The notes beneath the pieces were generated by a model, which worked only from the letters and a program-made list of their open reading frames with translations, did no database searches and was not told the origin of the DNA. DNA of 64,000 nucleotides, taken from positions 248,001-312,000 of the forward strand of contig NZ_JBELAU010000008.1 in NCBI RefSeq assembly GCF_040253585.1, given 5' to 3'. The position numbers were made by a program, and so were the translations under genes. Source of the stretch: Emticicia sp040253585. Its GTDB lineage: Bacteria > Bacteroidota > Bacteroidia > Cytophagales > Spirosomataceae. Within the stretch, counting starts at the first letter, position 1. Each line of letters begins with the position of its first letter. Shown piece after piece: positions 16,290 to 24,314 of this stretch.

Positions 16290-19200
16290 TGCTCACAGAA
16301 AAATCCAACGAAGAACTTTTGTTCGAAATCGAAAAACTAAAAGTACAACTTTCACAGACCGAACATCAACAAAGCATCGACCAGCTTCAAGATTTGGTAG
16401 ATAATACTTCCGAAATCATCATGTTGCTATCGTTGAGTGGGCGTTTTTTGTTCGTTAATACTGCTTTTCGTGAAGCTTTTGGATATTCTGATACCGAACT
16501 TTCGCAATTAACTCTAAAAGAAATACTACATCCACAATTTGCTGAAGAAACCCTCGAAACCCTCCAAAGAATCAAAGATGGAGACGAACAAGTAGTTGAT
16601 TTTCAGACAGTTGCACGAAACAAAGAAGGTAAAAGAGTTTATCTTTTGGGAGACATTAGTTGCAGATTTGAAAATGGAAAACCTACGGCTTTCCGCTGTT
16701 TATTCCGTGATATTACCCAACGACGACGTGCCGAAAAAGCCCAACAGCTTTATTATACAATCGCTCAACTCAACCTCAACACACCCAATCTGCAAGAGTT
16801 TTTGACGCAAGTTCATGATGAATTGCAGAAAAATATGCAAGCTAATAACTTTTTTGTGGCTCTTTTTGAACCCGAAGATGGAACAATTAACTTCCCTTAT
16901 TTTATTGATGAATATTCCGAAACCGAAGAAAATTATCACCGTCGAAAACTCGGAAACGGCATCGTAGAATATTCAATGGTGCAAAACAAACCACTGTTTT
17001 TATCTAACGAAGACATCAAAAAACTGGTCGAAGTTGATAAAATATATTTCTATGGTTCATCACTGCCCGAAGTCATGCTTTGCGTGCCACTTCACGTAGG
17101 AGACCGCACTACGGGCGTAATTGGCGTAAAATCTTACAGCGACCGTAACAAATTCAATATCAGAGACTTAGAGTTACTCGAATTTGTTTCTGGACAAGTT
17201 GCCGTTGCTCTCGTTCGTAAACAAAAAGAGGAAGATTTGCTTCGCCAGACCTCTCGTTTGAATGCTGTTTTTGATAGCAGCTCGCACGTAATCTGGACGG
17301 TAAACCAGAAACGCCAGTTGAGTTCTTTCAACAAAAACTACGTCAATCTGATACAGCGAAATTTAGGTACTTTACCCGAAATTAACATGAGTATCGAAAA
17401 GCTCGGCTGGAAACTTATTTCGCCCGAAGACCGCCCTATTTTACGGGAAAAGTACAACGAGGCTTTCACAGGAAAACCGCAGTATTTTGAAATGCACTGG
17501 GGAAATATTGACGGTGGCGATGACTGGTACGAGTTTTTCTTGAACCCCATTCTTTCGTCAGAAAGTGGACAAGTGGAAGAAGTTTCGGGCATTGCTCAGA
17601 ATATTACCGACAAGAAAAACTCGACGATTACGCTTCAAAAAAGCGAACAGAAGTTTAGAGACACCATCGAGTCATTTATTGATATTTATTACCGAACCGA
17701 TTTAGCAGGAAATATAACAATGATTTCGCCTTCGGTACTGACCCACACAGGCTATACACTTGAAGAAGTGATGGGCAATAAAGTTGATAAATTCTTTGAG
17801 AATGCCGTTGATAGTTCAAAAAATATCAAAGGATTACTGAAAGCAGGAAGTATTACAAATTTTGAAGTGATTGTAAAGCGTAAAAATGGTGAACTCCGCC
17901 AATTTATGCTCAACATCCGAATGATTAAAGATGCCAAAGGAATCCCTGTTGAGGTAGAAGGTGTGGCTCGTGATATTTCGGAATTAAAGAAAACTGCCGA
18001 AGAACTTCTGATTGCCAAAGACGAAGCCGAACGCTCGCTAAAAGTGAAGGAACGTTTCTTGGCCAACATGAGTCACGAGATTCGTACTCCGATGAATGGC
18101 GTAATCGGAATGATTGATTTGATGTACGAAACGCCACTCAACCCCGAGCAAAAAGATTATGTACAGACCATCAAGAAATCGTCGGAGACTTTACTCACGA
18201 TTTTGAATGATATTCTGGATTTATCGAAAATCGAAGCGGGCAAAATGGATTTGCACAATGCTCCACTCGATATTAAGGAAATCTTGGAGCGATTGGTGGC
18301 ACTTTTCCGCCAACGAGCCATTGAGAAAAACAATAAATTGATTTATAAAATTGCGGAAGATGTTCCTGCGTATTTGATAGCCGACCAAACTCGTTTATTA
18401 CAAATTTTCTCAAATCTTACCTCAAACGCCCTCAAGTTTACCGAGAATGGTGATGTAACTATCTCATTATCAAGAATTTCATCAAACGGTAAAATCCATG
18501 TACTGAAAGGAGAGATTACCGATTCAGGTATCGGAATTTCGGACGAAGACCAAAAATTATTGTTTGGAGCTTTCCAGCAAGTCGATAATTCGACCAAAAA
18601 ATCATTTGGCGGAACTGGACTCGGATTAGCTATTTCTCGTGAACTTTGTCGATTGATGAAAGGCGATATGGGCGTAGTTTCTGAGCAAGGAAAAGGCAGT
18701 ACATTCTGGTTTACGATTGAAGTACGCTCAACAACCATCAGCCCGAGTGTGAGCGAAAACAACGAGAATGAAATCAAACTGACCGATTTCTTTAGTAATC
18801 ATACGCCAAAAATCTTACTGGTGGATGATAACCAAGTAAACCGAAAAGTAGCGTCTGAAATTCTGATTAAAGCTGGTTGTGAAGTAATTACGGCCGACAG
18901 TGGAGCAAAAGCCATTGAAGTTTTTGGCGAAAAGCACAACTTCGACGTAATTTTTATGGATATTCAGATGCCCGAAATGGATGGTATTGAAACCACAAAA
19001 AAGATGCGTGAATTATACGGAAATTCACTACCAAAAGTAGTAGCCATGACTGCCTATTCAATGCAGCACGACCGTGAGAGATTTTTGAGCGAAGGTATGG
19101 ATGACTACGTGCCAAAACCGATTCGTGCCTCAATTTTGATTCAGAAAGTGAATGAAATTGTGCCGAAAAGCCCCACCCCGACCCTTCGACCCGTCGAACC

Positions 19201-19645
19201 GTCCGATAGGGAGAGAGAAAAATCAACGCAAAATTCTCCAACACTAAATAGTATTTTAGAAGCTCAAATTTCTGATGTAACATCTACACATAACAGTCCG
19301 ATAAACCCTGAATTTCAAGTTTTTGATATGGAAATTGTCAATCAACTGAAAGAAATGGTGGGTGAAGAATTGTTAATTTCAGTTTTTGAAGATTTTGAGC
19401 GAGAGGCAGAAGAACAAATTCAAAATGCAAAAAATGCTTACCCTGATGATGTAAAAACGATTCAACGAGAACTTCATACGCTGAAGGGAAATTCAGGAAC
19501 TATCGGACTTGCTCGCATCCACGATATTACCGAAATCATCGAAGTCCCTTCAAAAACGGGCGATTTAACTCATTTTCAAGAGAATTTAGTTTTTTTAGAA
19601 GAGGAATTTAAAATCTTTAGAGAAAAGTATAAGACTTTGCTTTAA
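16289..19645 (+). CDS. Hybrid sensor histidine kinase/response regulator (PAS-GAF-PAS-PAS-HK-REC-HPt)
   Basis: An 1118-residue soluble phosphorelay protein. A short coiled coil leads into PAS1 (about 30-145), GAF (about 160-310), PAS2 and PAS3 (about 320-570). The HisKA H-box LANMSHEIRTPMNG has His596; the ATPase has the N-box SNLTSNALKF, DSGIGI and GGTGLGLAI. A receiver follows (KILLVDDNQVNR, phosphoacceptor Asp891 in MDIQMPEMDG). A C-terminal HPt domain has His1063 in HTLKGNSG. All relay residues are intact. There are no membrane segments, so it senses a cytoplasmic signal. No output regulator is adjacent. Confidence 0.95.
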   Translation: MLTEKSNEELLFEIEKLKVQLSQTEHQQSIDQLQDLVDNTSEIIMLLSLSGRFLFVNTAFREAFGYSDTELSQLTLKEILHPQFAEETLETLQRIKDGDEQVVDFQTVARNKEGKRVYLLGDISCRFENGKPTAFRCLFRDITQRRRAEKAQQLYYTIAQLNLNTPNLQEFLTQVHDELQKNMQANNFFVALFEPEDGTINFPYFIDEYSETEENYHRRKLGNGIVEYSMVQNKPLFLSNEDIKKLVEVDKIYFYGSSLPEVMLCVPLHVGDRTTGVIGVKSYSDRNKFNIRDLELLEFVSGQVAVALVRKQKEEDLLRQTSRLNAVFDSSSHVIWTVNQKRQLSSFNKNYVNLIQRNLGTLPEINMSIEKLGWKLISPEDRPILREKYNEAFTGKPQYFEMHWGNIDGGDDWYEFFLNPILSSESGQVEEVSGIAQNITDKKNSTITLQKSEQKFRDTIESFIDIYYRTDLAGNITMISPSVLTHTGYTLEEVMGNKVDKFFENAVDSSKNIKGLLKAGSITNFEVIVKRKNGELRQFMLNIRMIKDAKGIPVEVEGVARDISELKKTAEELLIAKDEAERSLKVKERFLANMSHEIRTPMNGVIGMIDLMYETPLNPEQKDYVQTIKKSSETLLTILNDILDLSKIEAGKMDLHNAPLDIKEILERLVALFRQRAIEKNNKLIYKIAEDVPAYLIADQTRLLQIFSNLTSNALKFTENGDVTISLSRISSNGKIHVLKGEITDSGIGISDEDQKLLFGAFQQVDNSTKKSFGGTGLGLAISRELCRLMKGDMGVVSEQGKGSTFWFTIEVRSTTISPSVSENNENEIKLTDFFSNHTPKILLVDDNQVNRKVASEILIKAGCEVITADSGAKAIEVFGEKHNFDVIFMDIQMPEMDGIETTKKMRELYGNSLPKVVAMTAYSMQHDRERFLSEGMDDYVPKPIRASILIQKVNEIVPKSPTPTLRPVEPSDREREKSTQNSPTLNSILEAQISDVTSTHNSPINPEFQVFDMEIVNQLKEMVGEELLISVFEDFEREAEEQIQNAKNAYPDDVKTIQRELHTLKGNSGTIGLARIHDITEIIEVPSKTGDLTHFQENLVFLEEEFKIFREKYKTLL

Positions 19646-19654
19646 AGCAAAAAA

Positions 19655-19679
19655 GGTAGTAGGACGCACTCCTACTACC
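19655..19679. terminator. Hairpin terminator between convergent transcripts
   Basis: GGTAGTAGGA and TCCTACTACC form a 10-bp stem with a five-base loop. On the minus strand it is followed by a run of T, so it is a good intrinsic terminator for the minus-strand LytTR operon. It also faces the hybrid kinase gene. Confidence 0.8.
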
Positions 19680-19705
19680 CTTCTTCAAGAGTTTAAGCTG
19701 TAAGA

Positions 19706-20206
19706 TCAATCTGTTAGTTCGGCAAATTGTTGTGTACGAACCTTAAATTTAGGTCGCTCACCCTTTGGTACAATCACGATAAGGTCAGTTGATACAGTTG
19801 AGCCATTTTTTAACAAAAAACCACCTTCTACCTGAATGGTTGTGCCATTTTGAATATAAGGTACTTTGAAAGGTTTTGCTTTTACATTTGCCCCTTTCGA
19901 TGTAAGACGCTTCCCCGTAGCATTTATACATTCAAAACGAGCGATTGCCGATGGGTCTCCTTCAAAAATACTATTAAGTTCGTCTCCTGCTTTTTTGAAA
20001 TAAATCAGCATACAACCGCTTTTATTTTGTGCCATCACGCTTACTTCATAGCGAGAATATGTATCTTCCGTACGCTCATTACGAATCGTGTAGGTGTATT
20101 CAATTCCATTATTGGCAGAAGGTTTATCTTCTGTTAATTCAACAACATTTTGGGCTTTTGCAAACGATGCACTCAAAAATAATAGGCTAAATAATACTTT
20201 TTTCAT
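19706..20206 (-). CDS. Secreted protein of unknown function, third gene of the LytTR operon
   Basis: A 166-residue protein with a clear signal peptide (MKKVLFSLLFLSASFAKA). The mature part is predicted mostly beta (YTYTIRNERTEDTYSRYEVSVMAQ, TTIQVEGGFLLKNGSTVSTDLIVIVPKGERPKFKVR) and I recognise no family. It has two Cys residues and no lipobox. It follows the stand-alone LytTR gene by 18 bp and is the last gene before the terminator, so it is very probably cotranscribed with the secreted protein at 20563-21435. Confidence 0.75.
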   Translation of the reverse strand: MKKVLFSLLFLSASFAKAQNVVELTEDKPSANNGIEYTYTIRNERTEDTYSRYEVSVMAQNKSGCMLIYFKKAGDELNSIFEGDPSAIARFECINATGKRLTSKGANVKAKPFKVPYIQNGTTIQVEGGFLLKNGSTVSTDLIVIVPKGERPKFKVRTQQFAELTD

Positions 20207-20224
20207 GATGTTTAAATTTGATAA

Positions 20225-20551
20225 TTAATAATTTTCTGTTTGAAACTTCTTCCACTTTCTTCTTGAAAACTCTACTACTCTTTTGTCAGGAAGAATAAAG
20301 GTATTTTCGTGCAGACAAGCATAATCAGTATTCAAAATTGTTGATTTATTGACCCTAACGAAATTTTTGAAATCGGTTACTTTGGCTTCAATTTTCTTCA
20401 AGGTTGTGGCCACAATTATTTTCTGCCCTGTATTCATCGTGATAATGGTATAGTTTTCATCGGCGTCCATGTTGATAATGCTTCGAGTTGGCAATTTTTT
20501 ACGTCCGCCTACATGTACGAGCGAATTTTCGAGTTTTATATTAGTTTCCAT
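20225..20551 (-). CDS. Stand-alone LytTR DNA-binding domain protein
   Basis: A 108-residue protein consisting almost only of a LytTR domain: LPTRSIINMDADENYTIITMNTGQKII, then ATTLKKIEAKV and FVRVNKSTILNTDYA, matching the family pattern of the full-length regulator at 23489-24241. It has no receiver domain, so its activity cannot be set by phosphorylation in the usual way. It lies 11 bp after the fibre-like gene and 18 bp before the next gene. Autoregulation, or competition with the phosphorylated regulator at the shared operators, is a reasonable inference. Confidence 0.88.
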   Translation of the reverse strand: METNIKLENSLVHVGGRKKLPTRSIINMDADENYTIITMNTGQKIIVATTLKKIEAKVTDFKNFVRVNKSTILNTDYACLHENTFILPDKRVVEFSRRKWKKFQTENY

Positions 20552-20562
20552 GACTATAAATA

Positions 20563-21435
20563 TTAATTCGTATAAGTAATAATAATTTTGTAGGGTTTCG
20601 ATATGAGCTGCGAGCCATTTGAACTACTTCTTGTGATATAGAAAGAACCAGCATCATAAGCACTAAAGAAAGTCATACCAGGGTCAGGATGATTGCTCGG
20701 CACATAGATATCACTTGATACTCCACCTGCAACTATTACTTGAAAACCTATAATCTTAGAGGCCGTTAAGCCATGTACTACCGTTGTTGTGAGTCCAGAT
20801 GCTGCAGTTGTTCCGGTGAGCATCATTGTTTTCATAGCAGGAAAAGCAGAAGTTGAACCACCAAATTTTGAGAAACCATTGACCGTAAAATTTCCATTTC
20901 CTTGCACTGACATCAAGGGCGTTTCAGCCTGATTATTATTTAAATCAACACGATTCCAAGAAAGGGTTGAATTTGCCGCAGTAGAGCTTCCTACAAACTT
21001 TTGATTGATAGTTGCTGATGGATTCAGAGAGGTAAATCTCATTTGATTAGTAGAACTTCTGGCAAGTAACTCTAAACTGGTAGCAAGGTCACTTTGGTTT
21101 TGAATTTGTAAAAATCTATTGCTTGTAATATTTCCTATAATCACATTTCCAGCACTAAACTGTATATCATTGGGGGTATAATACCCTGTAGTTTGCCACT
21201 GACTAACACTTGCCGCAGGGAAGTTTATCCAAGTACTACCATTATAGTAGGCATATTGATTGAGAGCATTATCATAAACCAATGTTCCTGTGGTTGGGGT
21301 CGGAATTGCGGTACTGATAGCTGCTTGGTCGGCAAATTTCGGTACAGATATGCCTTTGCTATCAACCGAAAATGATTGAGCGAAACCCGAAATGGCAAAT
21401 GCTACGAAAACAAATGATAATATTTTTTTTTTCAT
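20563..21435 (-). CDS. Secreted fibre-like protein, paralogue of 21706-22938
   Basis: A 290-residue exported protein. Its signal peptide (ending GFAQ) is followed by SFSVDSKGISVPKFADQAAI and LVYDNALNQYAYYNGSTWINF, a module nearly identical to that of the upstream paralogue. The middle is Asn/Ser/Thr-rich, and the C-terminal part (FSKFGG..AMKTMMLTGTT..VHGLTASKIIGFQVIVAGG) also matches the paralogue. There is no lipobox and no T9SS tail. Such modules occur in secreted Bacteroidota proteins with phage-fibre-like appearance, but the function is unknown. The ATG at 21435 begins the signal peptide; the frame is open for 39 more codons that overlap the promoter. Confidence 0.85.
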   Translation of the reverse strand: MKKKILSFVFVAFAISGFAQSFSVDSKGISVPKFADQAAISTAIPTPTTGTLVYDNALNQYAYYNGSTWINFPAASVSQWQTTGYYTPNDIQFSAGNVIIGNITSNRFLQIQNQSDLATSLELLARSSTNQMRFTSLNPSATINQKFVGSSTAANSTLSWNRVDLNNNQAETPLMSVQGNGNFTVNGFSKFGGSTSAFPAMKTMMLTGTTAASGLTTTVVHGLTASKIIGFQVIVAGGVSSDIYVPSNHPDPGMTFFSAYDAGSFYITRSSSNGSQLISKPYKIIITYTN

Positions 21436-21461
21436 GGTAATATTGTTGTTTTTTGATGAAA

Positions 21462-21548
21462 CAAAGCTACATAACAGCACTTCTTTATTTTTGTTTACTT
21501 CACGAAAGACCATTCTACACACACGAACTGTTGCTTTGATTCCATAAA
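21462..21548 (-). promoter_or_regulatory. Promoter with phased TTCGTG repeats (candidate LytTR operator)
   Basis: On the minus strand a -7 box TAGCTTTG (21469-21462) lacks a TTG at -33. Upstream, TTCGTG occurs at 21506-21501 and 21527-21522, exactly 21 bp apart, with a degenerate third word at 21548-21543 (TTTATG). LytTR regulators bind direct repeats spaced about two helical turns, so this is a candidate operator. The nearest repeat lies 31 nt from the -7 box, almost the same as in the region at 23319-23406. Confidence 0.65.
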
Positions 21549-21705
21549 GCATTTTGAAAATTTTCTATAAAAAAACCTCTCAAATAATACTTGGCTTTCG
21601 AGAGGTTTCTTATTTCGGTAAAATAGCTATTGCTGGATGTTTAGTTTACATCAGCGTCTATATTGAAGTGCTTGAAGCTGGTAGTTTCCTCCTACGTGTA
21701 TCACA

Positions 21706-22938
21706 TTAAGGTATATATGTCACTAAAACCTTAAAAGTAACATTTAACCCTGCCGCAGGTGTGATACTGGCACTTGAAGCCCCACGAACTAACTTAATAT
21801 TGCTGGTATCAAAATAGGCAATATACTGGTATCCACCAAGAGACGAGTTTTCTCCAACTGTAATATTAGACAACCCTGATACCAAAACGGACATTGAGAT
21901 AATTTTTGAGAAGGTTAGCCCATGTGCAATATCATAACTCGCAGCAGGCCAGCCTCCATTGGCGGTGGTCATTGTACCAGTATAATATTTTGTTTTGATG
22001 GCTGGCACATCAGCTCCGAAACCGCCTAATTTTGTAAAGCCCGACACTGTCATATCTCCTTCACCATCTAAGGTCATCATTGTTGTTTGAGTTGGCGTAG
22101 CAGCATTATCTAAATGCACAAAAGACATTGACGCACTGGCTGGCGTTGCCGAGTTAATAACTGATTGCATCATACCTGCATTTCCAGTTGTTCCACCATA
22201 TCTGATTATATTGTTAGGCGATTTAATATAAATATCTGGGCTTGCCGCATTTGTTGTACTTGATTGAATTTCCAAGCCATTACCCGCAGTTGCCGTTGTT
22301 CCGATGGTGGTCTTGCCTCTTAAAGCACTTGCTTGAGTGACAGTACTTGTGCCATTGATTGTTGCATTTCCTGTGGTAGTCAATCCACCAGTAACATTAA
22401 ATGTATTGGCCGAATAACCAAATAAATGGGTAATTCCTTGCGGATTAGCGTTATCATAATATCGCCAATTAATGCTGGAACCACTCAAATTGTTACCTGT
22501 TGTAGATTCTTGCATAATGGCATGATTACCCTGCGGCTGCCCATAACGAAGAAATGTATTGGCATTACCGATTGAATTAATCAGCGGAGCGGTTGCCGAA
22601 GTTACACCATTTGATGTAAATCTATTGGCCTCAATACCATTCGGTAATCCCGCCATTAATTCTACTCGCCCAGTTGTTTGGTTAAGCACCCAATAGTTAG
22701 TGGAAGCACTCGAAGATGTTGGAAAATTCGTCCAAGCACTACCATTATAATAAGCATATTGATTAAGCGAGTTATCGTAAACTAACCTACCAGCAGTTGG
22801 CGAGGGGTTCGCCGTATTTATGGCTGCCTGATTGGCATAACGAGGAACTGAAAGACTTTTACTATCAACCGAAAATGACTGCGAAAAACCAGAGAACGAA
22901 CAGACGAGTAAAAGAAATGATAATACTGTTTTTTTCAT
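21706..22938 (-). CDS. Secreted fibre-like protein, larger paralogue
   Basis: A 410-residue exported protein with signal peptide (ending GFSQ). The N-terminal module SFSVDSKSLSVPRYANQAAI and LVYDNSLNQYAYYNGSAWTNF matches the shorter paralogue at 20563-21435. A longer Thr/Asn/Ala-rich middle follows (TTTGNATINGTSTVTQASALRGKTTIGTTATAGNG). The end, FTKLGGFGADVPAIKTKYYTGT and AHGLTFSKIISMSVLVSGL, again parallels the paralogue. It is 30 bp downstream of the L7/L12-like gene, so the two form an operon. Predicted extracellular or surface role; no enzymatic motif. Confidence 0.85.
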   Translation of the reverse strand: MKKTVLSFLLLVCSFSGFSQSFSVDSKSLSVPRYANQAAINTANPSPTAGRLVYDNSLNQYAYYNGSAWTNFPTSSSASTNYWVLNQTTGRVELMAGLPNGIEANRFTSNGVTSATAPLINSIGNANTFLRYGQPQGNHAIMQESTTGNNLSGSSINWRYYDNANPQGITHLFGYSANTFNVTGGLTTTGNATINGTSTVTQASALRGKTTIGTTATAGNGLEIQSSTTNAASPDIYIKSPNNIIRYGGTTGNAGMMQSVINSATPASASMSFVHLDNAATPTQTTMMTLDGEGDMTVSGFTKLGGFGADVPAIKTKYYTGTMTTANGGWPAASYDIAHGLTFSKIISMSVLVSGLSNITVGENSSLGGYQYIAYFDTSNIKLVRGASSASITPAAGLNVTFKVLVTYIP

Positions 22939-22968
22939 GGGAGTAAATATTAAAATGTCATGATTTGG

Positions 22969-23283
22969 TTATTTCACTTCAACCTCAGCACCTGCTGCTT
23001 CGAGTGCCGACTTGATAGTAGCTGCTTCTTCTTTCGTTACGCCTGTTTTCAATGGCAAAATAACTGTTCCTCCTTGCCCCAATTGTTTCATGGCTGTACC
23101 GAAGTTCATCCCGAACAATGATGATAACACTTTAGAAACCGACTGCTTGGCATTTGACTGACTTGCTCTAATAATGAAAATTTGTGGTTGCTCTTTCTGA
23201 AAAGTGCTTTGGGCTTTCGATTGAATGGTAGTAGCTGTTAATCCGATAATAGCGAGGGCGAATACAAAAAATATTTTTTTCAT
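22969..23283 (-). CDS. Secreted protein with ribosomal L7/L12 C-terminal-like domain
   Basis: A 104-residue protein with a good signal peptide (MKKIFFVFALAIIGLTATTIQSKAQ). The remainder aligns with the C-terminal domain of ribosomal protein L7/L12: an N-terminal beta strand PQIFIIRAS, a KQSVSKVLSSLFGMNFGTAMKQL helical region, and the ending LKTGVTKEEAATIKSALEAAGAEVEVK, split here by position 79 onward, which is close to the bacterial L7/L12 terminus (GVSKxxA..LKxxLExAGAxVEVK). The L7/L12 dimerisation domain is absent. Export and operon context argue against a ribosomal role. It is first in an operon under the phased TTCGTG repeats. Confidence 0.85.
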   Translation of the reverse strand: MKKIFFVFALAIIGLTATTIQSKAQSTFQKEQPQIFIIRASQSNAKQSVSKVLSSLFGMNFGTAMKQLGQGGTVILPLKTGVTKEEAATIKSALEAAGAEVEVK

Positions 23284-23318
23284 GATACTAATGTTTTAGC
23301 GTTTTTGATTTAACGTTT

Positions 23319-23406
23319 CAAAACTACATGACCCGCTTATACGTATTTATTATAACTTCACGAAGTGTAGCCGATAAATCATGAATTGTTGGTTTTGTTT
23401 CACGAA
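23319..23406 (-). promoter_or_regulatory. Divergent promoter region with three phased TTCGTG-type repeats
   Basis: On the minus strand a -7 box TAGTTTTG (23326-23319) is without a TTG at -33. TTCGTG occurs at 23364-23359 and 23406-23401, with TTCATG at 23385-23380 between them, giving three repeats at exact 21-bp steps. The nearest lies 32 nt upstream of the -7 box, matching the promoter at 21462-21548. The region also lies 83-130 bp upstream of the divergent response-regulator gene, so autoregulation is possible. Confidence 0.68.
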
Positions 23407-23488
23407 GGATTTCAAACTATCCGTACTTTTTTTAGTTATTTCTAAAAACTAAGTGATATATTTAACCTCTCATTTTTAGTTTATACTT

Positions 23489-24241
23489 ATGATTCTCAAC
23501 GCCATCATCGTAGATGACGAACCTGCGGCACGCTCATTGCTTCGCCAAATAATTACCGAACACTGTTCGATGATTCATATAATTGATGAAGCTTCTGATG
23601 TAAAATCGGCTGTAAAACTTATCAATAAACACACGATTGACCTAGTTTTTTTGGACATCGAAATGCCCGAAGAAAATGGTTTTATGCTCTTTGATTACTT
23701 CAATCAGCCTACGTTCGAGACAATTTTCTGCACGGCTTATTCTGATTTTGCCCTGCAAGCCTTCGAGGTTTCGGCCGTTGATTATATCTTGAAGCCAATC
23801 AGTATTTCAAAAGTGTTAGCCGCCGCCGAAAAAGCAGTCAAAATGGTGGGACAAAACCAAATCATTCAACGGGTGAATGTCTTGAAGGAAAACTTGAGTG
23901 TTAATAAACTTCAAAAAATTGCTCTCCCGATGTCCGATAGCTTAGTGTTCGTCCAACTCGAAGACATTTATTTCTTTGAAGCCGATGGTTCGTACACCAA
24001 TGTGATTATGAAGACAGGAAAAACCCTTGTAAGTAAAAAAATCAAAGAATTTGATGAGTTACTGGCGAATGATACTCGTTTTTACAGAATACACCGCTCT
24101 TATCTGATAAATACGCATCAGATTATTAAGTATAATAAAAAAGATGGAGCAATGATAGAATTTCCGAATGGTTTCTCGGCCCCAATTGCCCGTGAAAAAG
24201 TGAAAGAGTTTGATGAGTTTATTGCAGGAGTGAAGGTATGA
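23489..24241 (+). CDS. LytTR family response regulator
   Basis: A 250-residue LytR/AlgR-type regulator. The receiver (1-120) has the acidic pair in IIVDDEPAAR, phosphoacceptor Asp56 in FLDIEMP, the Thr/Ser switch in FCTAYSDFA and the conserved Lys in YILKPI. The C-terminal LytTR domain (about 140-245) includes DIYFFEADGSYTNVIMKTGKTLVSKKIKEFDELL and FYRIHRSYLINTHQI. It is divergent to the L7/L12-like operon and upstream of two LytS-type kinases, so it is the likely output of both. Confidence 0.96.
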   Translation: MILNAIIVDDEPAARSLLRQIITEHCSMIHIIDEASDVKSAVKLINKHTIDLVFLDIEMPEENGFMLFDYFNQPTFETIFCTAYSDFALQAFEVSAVDYILKPISISKVLAAAEKAVKMVGQNQIIQRVNVLKENLSVNKLQKIALPMSDSLVFVQLEDIYFFEADGSYTNVIMKTGKTLVSKKIKEFDELLANDTRFYRIHRSYLINTHQIIKYNKKDGAMIEFPNGFSAPIAREKVKEFDEFIAGVKV

Positions 24242-24248
24242 AATTATG

Positions 24249-24276
24249 CCATTGTCAGTGAAGATACTGACAATGG
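24249..24276. repeat. Hairpin between regulator and kinase genes
   Basis: CCATTGTCAGT (24249-24259) and ACTGACAATGG (24266-24276) form a perfect 11-bp stem with a six-base loop. There is no T-run. The core is shared with 6207-6230. Inside the operon it could stabilise or partially terminate the transcript. Confidence 0.6.
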
Positions 24277-24314
24277 AAGTAAAAACAACTACAATAAGAC
24301 CTGACCCATAAACT

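Noticed and set aside
21436..21552. N-terminal extension of the fibre-like protein at 20563
   Set aside because: The signal peptide starts at 21435, and the extension covers the promoter and phased repeats.
22969..23283. Reading the L7/L12-like gene as the ribosomal rplL itself
   Set aside because: It lacks the N-terminal dimerisation domain and hinge, has a signal peptide, and is not next to rplJ, rpoB or rpoC.
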